Of a stretch of 64,000 nucleotides of DNA, positions 26,001 to 38,000 are shown one piece after another. Made by a program: the position numbers and the translations under genes. Location: positions 29,745,001 through 29,809,000 of the forward strand of contig NC_060211.1 in assembly GCF_021130785.1 (NCBI RefSeq), read 5' to 3'. The notes beneath the pieces were generated by a model. That model worked only from the letters and a program-made list of their open reading frames with translations. It was not told the origin of the DNA and made no database searches. The DNA comes from Homalodisca vitripennis (lineage: Eukaryota > Arthropoda > Insecta > Hemiptera > Cicadellidae). Each line of letters opens with the position of its first letter. Position 1 is the stretch's first letter.

Positions 26001-29000
26001 AGGCATGGCATTATAGTGTGGGGCACATCAGCCTATAACCTCAAGAGAGTGTTGACAGGGCAAAAGCTAGCAGTCAGAACCCTAGCCAACCTGGGACCAC
26101 GTGACAGCTGTAGAGATGCTTTTAAGGAATTAAAAATTAAAACTGCAACAGCAATCTACATTCAAGAAGTCATCCTCCACGTAGACCGACTTGGTCTACC
26201 CAACAACATCAGAAGACACCATTACAACACCAGACATGCGTCAAGAATCCCAGTCACTAGACACCGGACGGCCCTTCATGACAAGAAACCCACTTCTATT
26301 GGTGCCAAACTGTACAACCTTCTTCCTGCAGACTTTAAACGAGTGACAAGTGATGCCTTGAAACGCAAGCTTAATGCCTGGTTGACCGAGAATCCAGTCT
26401 ACACAGTGGAGGAGTTTATAAGAAAACTGCCATAAAGACTATATCTTTTTATTCTGATTTCCATTGGGAAAACACGTACTGTCATTGTATGTAAGTATTT
26501 GTATTAACTGACATTATTACTGTTCTCAAAGTCCATGTAATAAAGAATTTTGATTTCTGATTTCTGATTACAGCCTGAGGATACGCCAGCAGAAGAAGAA
26601 GGAGAGGAGATACCAATAGAAAAGCGGCCGGGCTTCCTACACGCTATTAAACTGCCTCTAGTCTCAGTCTTACCAAGGAAATTGAAATCAACGAAGGTAC
26701 TCGTCATTTCCTCATTATTTTTAATAAATAACCTAAATGAAACTTGCATTATTTGGTTCCTCAAGTTAAAAATTGTGCTAGACATAAGGTATGTGACGGC
26801 TTGGGAATATAAAAAAGATTGGATTAATTGTACAGTGTGTCATACTTCTCTTTGTATTTATATGAAAGGATAACTCGAGTTTCTGAATGGCTAAGCCAGT
26901 GATGGAGTGTCTTATTTGTAGTATTTATTATCTCTGCATGGTTCATACATAGCCTTTTGGTTCTTAGTTTTAACAAATTTTCCGTACCTTTTACTGATAA
27001 AACCTATTACATGTATGCTACTTGTTAAAAATTGTTAGTATTTTTAAACTTGATTTGACAGGAAACAAGTAATTGCTTGTAACAAGTTCTTGGTTACATG
27101 ATTTCTTTAATTCTGCATTAAAAATTGAACTCTATATTTCATCATGTAATAAGTCCCAACGAAGAAGCTTTGTGTATCCCAATGGGTTTTCTTATAATAC
27201 AGTTTTAATACAGGGTGTTTTATGTTGACAGCCAATAACAAATTCTAAAAATTCTCCATCATCATGAACATGTTTAAAAGGAATTTATGCTTCCCTAATA
27301 TGAATGAAATGTTTCTAGAGATTATCTCTAGAATAATGAGTATACTGTCTTCCTAGTGGTGTCGGTTGTCTGAAATGAGAAATAATCAGTATTTCTAAGT
27401 GTAATAAAAAACCGCAGCAGAGATCACTTATGGTTGGTTTACACCTTCCAGTTGAACTGAACCTACCACTGAGCACAGCTAAAACCCAAGTCACTTAAAT
27501 CTGGGCAACCTTGTGAATGTCCAGGAGCACATTACTGACCTCTTATGTCGAGATTCTGTGGTGCAAGGTAATTCAATAGGTCTAGTCTCGCCATGTATCT
27601 TCTACTAGTTCCATTCAATTTTCTGCTTCTACACAGAATCTGCATTCATCAGTCTGGCTTAGACCCACCTTCATAAGATGTTTCCTAAGTGGGCCATGTC
27701 CTGTCAACATCCCTAATATCAGTTGTATATCCTCCTTTCTTTGTTCAAGGAATGCTGTCCATCTTTTTGCACAAGGAGAGATAAACCTTTTAGATTCAAG
27801 TTGAGAGGCCTTTTTCCAGGTTAAGGATCAAATCTTAGACCTTTGCTGTTGGAGAAAACTACTCCACAGCCTGGTTCTGGCCCTACCAAAAGGGTTTCTG
27901 TGCCTATCTGGGCGAGGGTGTCTGCTTTGTTAGTACCAGGAATGCTTTCGTGGCCCGGTACCCAGCTTTGTTCCTGTATGCCAGTTCCGCTAGTACATAC
28001 TTACATTCCCATACTGCTTTTGAGTCAGAGGAGCAAGCGTTGAGTGCCTTTTATGCTGCCTGACAAACATAGCTATATCACTAACCCACTTAAATAATAA
28101 TATAACATTTCTTTGTTTGAAGTTTGTTTTTGAAGTCGGAACGATTGTGAAGGAAATGGAATTTTTACTTAGTGTTACTGAGTTTTCGTATCACTGAACA
28201 ATATTAAAAGGAATGAAAAATGAGTTAATAAATGAAAAGAGATCAAAAATAATTATTGCTTAGTAAAATCTTAACAGACTCAATGACTAAGAAAACTATA
28301 AAAAAACTTACATTATAAATCAAACATGAACTTAATTATAAGTAAAATTATATAGACACAAGTAAAAAACATTAATAAATAATTAAGAACAGTTGCATAG
28401 TATAAAAATTAAATTCTTGGTTTTAAAATGTTTTACATACAATAAGAAAAATTAATTTAAAGAATAAAAAGGATTGGATTAGAATTTGAAACCTTTTCTA
28501 AAATGTTTGTTTAAACAGTTTTAGTATGAAGTAGATTATTGTTCTAGAATAGGTCATTTAGATGAAAGTATTTGTTTAAGCTAGTTAACAATTTATAACT
28601 GCTTTGCATCGAATATTAGCGATAATTCTGTTGTTCTCTGTGTAGGAGCCAGATTTAGAAGAAGGTGGAGGATCCACAACACCAAAGCCTGCAGGATTGG
28701 CCTCTATGGAAACTCTGGACGACAGTAACGGCTCTACCAAACACTCGGACGACAAGACTGACGAAGGATTGGAAACTGTCAAACTTGATTCTAGTGTCGA
28801 GGTAAAACTGATGTTAACAATGTGTTTATTTAACTTTTGTGACCGTAGTAATCATCACAGTTGGTCTGTGAAATTACACTTTTGTCTGTTAATAACAAAA
28901 CTATACTTGGTCAAATTTCAAATGCATGTTTGCCAGATGCAGTTCAAAATCATATGTAATTGTTATAGCCTACTAATAAGGTTATGATTATAAAGAAAAA

Positions 29001-32000
29001 ATAAACATTATGTTCAGTATAGATTCACATCTGCCTAATCCATTAAATAAATTATAAAAGCTCACTTTTTATGTGACATAGGGCAGTAAAGCAGTACAAA
29101 ATAATGGAAAAGGAATAAAAATTTAGTAATAGTCTTTAACGTCTAACTTTAAAATAAGTTGTGTGTCAAGAATGTTTAAGCTTATACCTTTAAATCAAAA
29201 GCGGTCAGCATAAACATAAACCATGTCACTGTAAAAAATGTGCACAATGTACACAGACATGGAGACCAACCAATTAGCTCGGCTTCTAAGAAAAGTCCTT
29301 TGAATTTTGTGTGATTAAGGTTAATAGAGACAAACCAAATTCAGCTTGCAAAGTTTGAACTTTTATTGAAAATCCCTATAAATTCCTTTTTACTAGTTTT
29401 TTGCAGTTTAGGGTTATTCTGTGTTAGTGTTCACTTTGCCATTATAAACATTTTTTTAGTTTTTTGATTTACACAACACCAAAACATTGAAATGGAAAAT
29501 CTCGAAGGTAATCATAATTCTAAGAATTAAGTTTATGAGCACTTATCAGTTTGTAACATTTCTGTTGCTTTTGCAATCATTCATCATCAATGAAAAGCAT
29601 TATTGATTAAAATAATAATAAGTCATAATTTTAATGTTAGGAGAAAGCAGCCTTAGATACTGAAAAGAATTCTGACGAGAAGAAAGTCTGGGATAGAAAC
29701 GCTCTGATGGATCGTCTAGCTTCACTAAAAGAATTCAGGTATATCATCGGTAAGTTGAAAATAATTTATATAGAAGCCATTGTTATACGCCTACCAAACT
29801 AATTATAATATTGGTGAGACAGTATTTTCTCCAATTAACTAAAATCATGTCTTTGTCCTAAATATTACAATAAGTCATGTTCTGACCAAAAAAAAAAAAA
29901 AATTAAAAATTATTAATTCATAATAATAAATTAATAATTAAAAATTAATTAATTTATTACTATACTTTACATTATATATACGTACGTTACGCTATATTCA
30001 TCCTTATCAACTTAGAGTCAACGTAGAGTTTTTAACCTTTTTTATTTTGCCAGTGCTGTATTGATTACAGGAGCGTTTATATATGTTACAGCGGGAGTGG
30101 TTATATTCCTGATTCTGCTCATTATCATAGTTGTGATCGCAATTGCTGGTCCAAGACCTATCACTGCCTCTCCAATCATTAACGGCCGATATGTTCGTGC
30201 CGTCACATCTTGTGGGGAAGTTGAAGGGTGAGTTTTTATCACGTTGTAGCAAATAAAAGTTTTCAAACTAGTAAAATCTTTAATATTAGCCGTTTTAATT
30301 TTAAGGCATATGAATTGTATTTTAGAAATAAAAACTTCCCAAATATTTTTTTTAAAAACAGAAATTAAGAAGTAAGCTGCTTGGTATCTTGGACTGTAAT
30401 GCATTGAGAATATTAGCTGTGATTCTAGAACTATTCTATTTTGTGTTAAGTAAAACGACAAAGTTACTTAAGGTGTATTAAGAATTATAAACCACTAAGT
30501 AATTTTATGAGGAGTGATTTTCCTGTAAATTTCGTGCAGCAATTTGACAAAAGTGTTTTTTCCAATAACTCATTTCATTGAGTTAAATTTTGAAATAAAT
30601 GCTATAATTAATAGTTTTCGCTTAACTAAGACTAAAACTTTTGAAAATTACTACTGTTTTAAACTACGGTTTTAAATCTGATGTGATTTCAACAAAACAC
30701 TTTATTGTTTATCAAATAAAAACAATCCTCGTACTTAAGACTGGTCTCAAGGTACATCTGTTTATAGACTACTTAGTACTAAAATAAGTAATTCATCAGC
30801 ATATATCTATACACAAGAGTAATACATAAGAGACTGAAATTGAAGACGTATTGTCGATTTACCATTTCCACTACAGGATATTAAAGTATTGTATATTTTA
30901 TCGCAGGCTGATTTTGTAGACTGGATTTGTAATGAATTTGTTTAGTGTTTTGTACTATTTAATTTTACTAATTGAAACAGAGAACAAATTTTAACAGGAG
31001 ATACCAAGTAGTGCTTGTAGCCAAGAATGTAACCAGCGAGGGGATCCAAGGGGTCCGGGTCCCCCAAATTTTTTCAATCACTTTTTTAGTAAATGATTAT
31101 TGTTGTTTTAATAATTTATTATTACTGTCATGTACTCTTAAAGACTGTTCTAAACAAAGAAACGGGTCAAGAACTGTTTAAGGAACAAAATCGGACCTTA
31201 CTCTCTGTCCACTACGGAAAAATATCAGTTGTCTGGACCCCCAAATTTTTTTCCTGGCTACGTTCTTGCTTGTAGCAGGATAAGTTTGATTTTATGTAGT
31301 TTATAATGTTTGCTAATATTACAATAGTAGCCAGTGGTACAAGCATGTACCACACAAGAAGCGGCTCTAACAACTAACTGCTTAAACTAGACATTTTAAC
31401 CCAGATTCGTTTTTATATAAAAAAGCATGCTTTAAAATGTTGACTGCGGCAGATGCCTTAATGTGTGTTGGCTAGTGGGAGTACTTAAGATCACTCAGTG
31501 TCAAAAGTGTATATAAGGGGGGCTCACTGGGTCCAAGCCTCCCCACAAACTATTTTTGGAGGGTAATATATTTTTCCTAAACCACCCCAGTGTGCCAGCA
31601 ACTCCCCTCCCCCCAACACACAATAATTTTCTACATATGCCTCTGCTCCATACAGAGCCCCAGTGAAACTGTTTAACTATTTTTTGAGTTATTTCCAACT
31701 AATGCTCAACACATATTGTAACAGGTACCTAGTTTATCCAAAGCGTCCTCAGTAAAATACCCTACATATGATAAACCAATATGATGGCACATTGAAGGAC
31801 CCAAGAGAATGTAATGAAAAAGATGTAACACAGACTGATGGACTGGCCCTAAAATCCATATAGCTCACTCATACTTAAACCAAGTGGAACCTGTGTACTA
31901 GGTTATGTTTCAAGTCTTTGGAGCCTTTATATTAAGAATTACCTTACATATAGACGGGCTTCATTTTGATCTTTTGACAGAAAAATCAATAGGTTCCTTC

Positions 32001-35000
32001 CTTGGATTAAGAGAAACCTATGTATTAAGTTAAGTTTCAAGTCTCCAGGATTTTCATATCGAGAGTTATCGCGTAGCAGGCAGAATACGGACAGAAAACA
32101 CAATTTCAAGATTTGAACATTACAATGTTTTATTTGGTTCACATGCCCTCTCCAGATCTGTCCTTAAACTTCAACCCAGTAATGAAGTAACCCTATCTCT
32201 CATTTTTAGAGGTTTGGACAAGGCTGGTGAATTTCCCCAGGAGGACTTGATAGGTTGTTTTCGGCGGTTTGTGGAGCTGCTGAAATCATAAACTGGTAGA
32301 ACTCATGGTGTCCTTCCAGGGTGCGCAAAAGGCCCTTGAGGCTTAAGTGCATGACAATAGGCAACCCCATAGAAGAAGAAGAAGAACCCCATATCTTTCA
32401 CTAATTGTTCCAAAACTCCACGTATTATTTCCCCCATGATAAGAGTGAACTTAAAACTAATCCTGAATTTTAAACTCCCTTCTGAAGTATAGCAGTATTC
32501 TCAAAGTCAACAAGAAAAACTCAGAAGGGTTTGGATGCATATTAATCATCTTTAATATGAAACATTTTTCATAGTTTTATGATGAAAAATAAGCATAAGT
32601 ATTTGAAGTTTAATATTGTATTATGGGACAAAACTCGGGGTTGTTTGACTACGGCTGGTTCGACACTCTTATGCCTATTTGAAATTACATTGCTGGTTAC
32701 AAGATATTTTATAAACTGAGAACATCTCAGAACAAGAAATTATTTAAAAAGTAAATTGTTAATTTAAGTTTTAATTTATCTTTGTTTGAAAATTTTCTAC
32801 ATATTCAGCTGATAAATTTGATTTTTAATTATTACATAGTAGTATATATTTTGGTTAAATTTAAATTTAAAATGGAATTTGTTATAGTTTTAAGGTAATT
32901 AAATGTAAATATGTATATATATATATATATCTGTATATTATGTGAGGTTGAGTGGTAGAGAGGGCTAAATAGCCCTAACTCCGCCTCTTGAATAAAGGCA
33001 TATTTCATTTCATATTTCATTTCATCTCAAGAGGTGTACATTAGAAACAGTGCTTTATGCTACCAAAGAAACAGAAGAAACTACTGAAGAAGTATAGTAG
33101 GGAAGTTATAGCATGACCGGTGGGATGCGCGTGAGGAGTGGAGGAGGTGAGGCGTGGGGGCACAATCTAGAGTAGGGGAGTGAATACGGTGCTACTACCC
33201 CTACTGAGAGTTTTCGGCTCCCGGCTCATAGTGGTGGCGGGAGCCGAATATTGTAGTGTTTGCCAACATTTCTAGACCCTTATGTTCTTACTACGGTGGT
33301 CTTTTATGATGAGCAATTTAGTATAGGAGACCTTGAGAATATTTGAACATTTCTAGACTCTTTTGTAGTTACAGCGACAGACTTTTATGATGGGGAATTC
33401 AATACAAGAAATCTTGGAAATATTTGGACCGGATGTACGTGATATTAACAATGACTATATTCTGCCAAAATTGTGTTCATAGCTCACCCTTCTTGATGAG
33501 TTCGCAGTAGAGATACCTGGTGGTAAGAAAGGGTTCTCATAAATTGGGAAGGGGTAGGAATTTATATTATTCTTGATCTCCAACGACGACAACAGTTCAG
33601 AATTGTAATTGTTACGCTTTGTTAGCCATTAAAATTCAATTTATCATATACTAACCGTGTAAGCTTCAGGATTTACGATAGTAGATACAATTATACACTA
33701 CGAAATTTTCAAATGACCTTATCTAGCTGCTAAATTAAAAATTAATATAAAACTGGTTAAACTAATTTGTCAATATACATAGTAGAATAAGAAAAAACTA
33801 AGTTTTATCTACCAACTTGTATCAAGTTAATTTAATGATGTATACTTAAAATAACAATAACGCCAACGATCCACACGCAATAGTTAACATAACAAAACCC
33901 CGTTGTCGATGAAAATTATTTATTGTTCTTCGAACTACACCCAAATCAAAATTGTCCAGATCACTTTTAGTATGTTTGCGTTTTCTTACTTTCTTGGGCG
34001 TACTAAAAGAATTGCCAATTGGACTTATTTTTTTCCTTCCTTCAAAATTCGTCTCAGCGTACTTTCAGAAATTCCAGTTGCCTCTACGACTCGCTGTTGA
34101 ACTTTCTTCAAATTTATAAGTGTGTTGGTTTCTGCTTCCCGTTTCATAAAATGGTAAACATTTGCAATCACTTCTCTTGTTTGGCCGTGTATAACCTTTC
34201 TACCTCCAATTTTACTTTTTACATTACGATCCATCACAAACTCTTTACTTAAAACGTAATGAGCACAACGCAATTAATTCACAAATTGTATTACAACTCG
34301 TGAATTGGCACAAGCGAATGTTTTTTGGGGGGGCACGTATAGAAGACTGGTGACTGAAGTTCACAAGGCTAAATACGGAAACAGACTGAGCCGCTCCACC
34401 CCCCACCACTTTAGTTCCGTCTTTGCCTACGGCGCATCTCGAAGTCACCGATCATGCTATAACTTCTCTACAATACACTAACACACATTGTAGGTAGTAT
34501 GTTCTGTGTAGAAGTGCTACTGGTTTTTTACAGATTCAGATAGTCAATTTTAATACAGTATTTCCTATAAGTACATCATCAATTTGAGTCTGAATCCAAT
34601 ATAATGTACTCTGTGTATATTGCACATCGAATCATCTGTATTATTCTATAGATTTCAAGAAATGAGAAACTGATAATTTTATATCATGAATTATTATTGA
34701 TATCCGATATTTAATTTATCAACAATTTACCACTATACTGATCCAAATCATTAAGTCCTTAAATCAGTTGTAGTTAGTTTTTGTTTAGAAGTCATATATG
34801 CACTTAGTCCTATAAGAACCTTTGTGCTGCTTCCGGAGTGATAAGATATTCAGGATGGGTATGGTTAGGGTGTAGGGACTGCCCCCTATTGAGATCCATA
34901 AGAAAGAATTAGGGCACTAAATATCAAAGTCATGTCTCCCCGGAAGAAGGAGGAGCCAGCTCTGAACCAACCTCTCCAGTCAAAGTAAGCAGGGGGTGGC

Positions 35001-38000
35001 ACACCCTTGTTGAGGCTGGCCAGAACCTCTGAGGTTAGGGAACAAACCCCACCAACTCCAACAGTCATCTCCCACAGTAGACTAGACCTATCAAATTACC
35101 CTCGAACCCCAGAAGCTCAACATTTGTGGCCAGTGATGTGCCGCCCCTGGACATCCATAAGATTGTCCATATTTAAGTGACATATCGGTTTTTGCTGTGC
35201 ACAGTAGTGATTCAACTAGAAGGTATAAACCAGCCAGAAGTGATCCCTGCTGGGTTAGTCATATCTATTACTTTCCCATATTTTATGGAATTACATGTTT
35301 TTCAGAATTTTAGATGATGGAGCTGTAGTGTTCAGAGGCATCCCATATGCCAGATCGCCTACCGGAGACCGAAGATGGAGGAAACCAGAGCCATTCCTGT
35401 TGGAAACTTGCTGGAACGACACGCTGAAGGCTCACAACGCCAGTGATACCTGCTGGCAAGTTTATAGCAACGGAACAATCAATGGGAATGAGAATTGTCT
35501 CACATTAGACATCGTTACGCCCCAAGTGCGCTACATCAATCCACTACCAGTAAGTAACAAGATCATCTTCAATAACATGACTAATTCTAATTTGTCTGAT
35601 AAGTCGATACACAAAACTCAAGGATGGAGAACACGGAAAAGTTCAAACAAATTTGAACTTTAAACAAAAAACCAATTAAAGTGCTTTGTACCACCTTCCT
35701 TTATAAATCTTTAATACTGTTTTCAGTTCCAGCAAACTAGCCCAACCGTCTTTATCATTTGTTTTGTTAGATTATAAATATTTATTTGCTATGAAATTTC
35801 CAGGTGGTTGTGTTATTCGGGGCTGATTCGCTCACAGGTGGATCACCGGGGCACTTAGAACTACCGTCTCCGAGGCTGGCTCGTATCCGAGATGTGATTT
35901 TCGTGAGACCCAACTTCCGCATGGGTGTCCTGGGCTATCTTGCCGCCAAGGCTCTTACGAATTCCACCTATCCTCACACCTCAGGCAACTATGGGCTCTT
36001 GGATGCTGTAGAGGCCCTCAGGTGGGTCAAGAATAACATCGTCCACTTCGCAGGTGACCCCAAGGCCATCACAGTGCTGGGCCATCGTGCAGGTGCTACC
36101 ATGCTTACTGCCATCGCTGCCTCCCACAAGGTTGAGGTAAGATACACTTACCTTACATCACATTGTAGAACTTTTTTTTTATTTTTATTAAAAAGGGAGA
36201 AGCCGATCTCCTTTTATGCCTTATTCTGCCCGTCCTCATGGACCACTGGCCTGTGCGAGGATCTTATCAAACAGAATAAGGGGGAGAGTCGATACAGTAC
36301 AAGGTCGATGGTACTGATAAAAAGTGCAACGGTCACAGAGAGGATTCGAACCTGCGCTATCTCTAACTCAGACTCAAAGTCCAACGTCTTAGACCACTCG
36401 GCCATCGGCACTCCCATGTCTAGGTATTACCATTCATCATTAAATGTTTATAAAATATATTCGTTAAATCAACAGAAACAATATGTTTGTTAGCAAAAAG
36501 TCAGAAAAACTCAGAAATAAATTGAAACTGAGGTATAAAACAATCAAGAGAATTTATTACAAGTGGCATACACCATTTTTCAAACCTTATTTATGTATTC
36601 TTTTAAAATAATAATCAATATAAATAATAGTTCTAATTTTGAAATATTTAAACAATTAACCCATTATGGACAACGAAAAACCTTAGCGCGTGACACCCAG
36701 CTGCCAGAATTGTTTACAGTGGTAGGCAGTCGGCCGCTCTGGTGCGGCGTATACACAGTTTATTTGCGGTAATTATAAATGCACTATTTTAACACATTAT
36801 ATATTTGTATGTAATACTAAATGCATTTATTTAGATACGTACTGAACTATAAATTAAATCTAAACTATAGTGTACAAAAAATTTTACGTTTGTTTTAATT
36901 GATACTCTGTAATCAAATTATCCAAAGACAAATGAAATAGAACCTAAAATAAAATTGAAACTTGAACTTTATTTTTACCAGATCTACACACATTACTCAA
37001 ACATATATCCACACGTCAACATGGCCTGAAGATTCAGTTTGTTCGTTGAAGGCTTCGCACAGCCAACAGTAAAATGTTGTTATTTTTAGTTACTTAGAAT
37101 GTATTCTTTATGCCATTAATTTGTACAACTTTTGTACTGTATTTTATCAAATAAAATAATATGAAACTGAAACAAATCTAAACTAAGATATTTATCTACT
37201 AAAGAATTGTAGAATACTTCAGACAAACTTATGTTAATTTAAAAGCCATACTCACAGTTGTATTTGAATATAGGTTTTTAGCTTTAATTTAGAGACACAT
37301 CCAGTATATTAATGTAATTGTGTTCCTCATGAAGGATTTGTTCGCGCAAGCCTGGCTCTCAAGTGGATCAGCTATATTCCCAGGGATACCGCTGGTGGAG
37401 TCGGAACAACAATCTCAGGATCAGTACATCCACAAGCTCAACTGCAACGAGAGGGATGATGCTTGCTTGCGGCGCTTGGTGAGTTCTAAGAAAACTTTGG
37501 TCAACAATTTAACTTTGGTAACAACTGTTGTCTAGCGGCTATCTTGATTTTGGCCCATAAGAACAGAAATGCCTTTTAGTGTTTAATGATTATTTAAAAC
37601 TTGTTCACAATGAAACAATCCAAAAGTACTTAATGAGAAAAAGTAAAGAGAGTTTTTACATGTATTAGTGATATCTTTTTTATACATCTCACATAATTAT
37701 ATGTCTGAACATAAGTGTGTAAAAGTGTTGGGTTTTAACATTGTTCTTATGGGCCCAAAGTTGTTAAATTTTCACCTGAGATCCCAGTAAACTGGAAAAT
37801 GATAGTGTGATATTCATAGTCCTTGAAAGCAAAAATATTTTTATTTTACAACCAAAAAATCCCCCAAAACATTATAAATAAATAAAATAGTAAATTTACA
37901 AATCTATAAGTTTGTAATATAAATCAAATGTGTATATTTTGTAAAAAATTTAATAATAGGTACTAAAAATATACCTTATTTTTGCTTTGTATTTCTTTAA

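Larger units (their letters stand above)
22585..26573 (+). other. Nrt: neurotactin intron 3
   Basis: This 4-kb intron is largely retroelement: a - strand LINE piece (23200-23630), an old interspersed repeat (24450-25380) with a family A copy inside, and a + strand LINE (25455-26570) that reaches the acceptor of exon 4. Confidence 0.7.
26697..28645 (+). other. Nrt: neurotactin intron 4
   Basis: It carries a - strand LINE piece with an RNase H domain (27430-28075) and a family A MITE copy (28107-28206). Otherwise it is AT-rich with nothing recognised. Confidence 0.6.
30228..35305 (+). other. Nrt: neurotactin intron 7
   Basis: This 5-kb intron holds a hAT MITE (31022-31268), LINE 3' scraps near 32160-32390 (ending in a GAA run) and 32940-33035 (AATAAA and a TTTCA-repeat tail), a mariner-like relic (33100-34468) and a dispersed repeat (34806-35235). 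From 30230 to 31000 and 31280 to 32150 nothing is recognised. Confidence 0.65.

Noticed and set aside
36342..36415. Apparent tRNA gene (A and B boxes)
   Set aside because: The acceptor stem does not close and a 170-bp non-tRNA body with an A-rich end follows; related copies exist, so it is a SINE.
36137..36493. Extension of the exon 9 frame beyond 36136
   Set aside because: A good GTAAGA donor ends the exon, the extension runs into a SINE, and homology to neurotactin resumes only at 37335.
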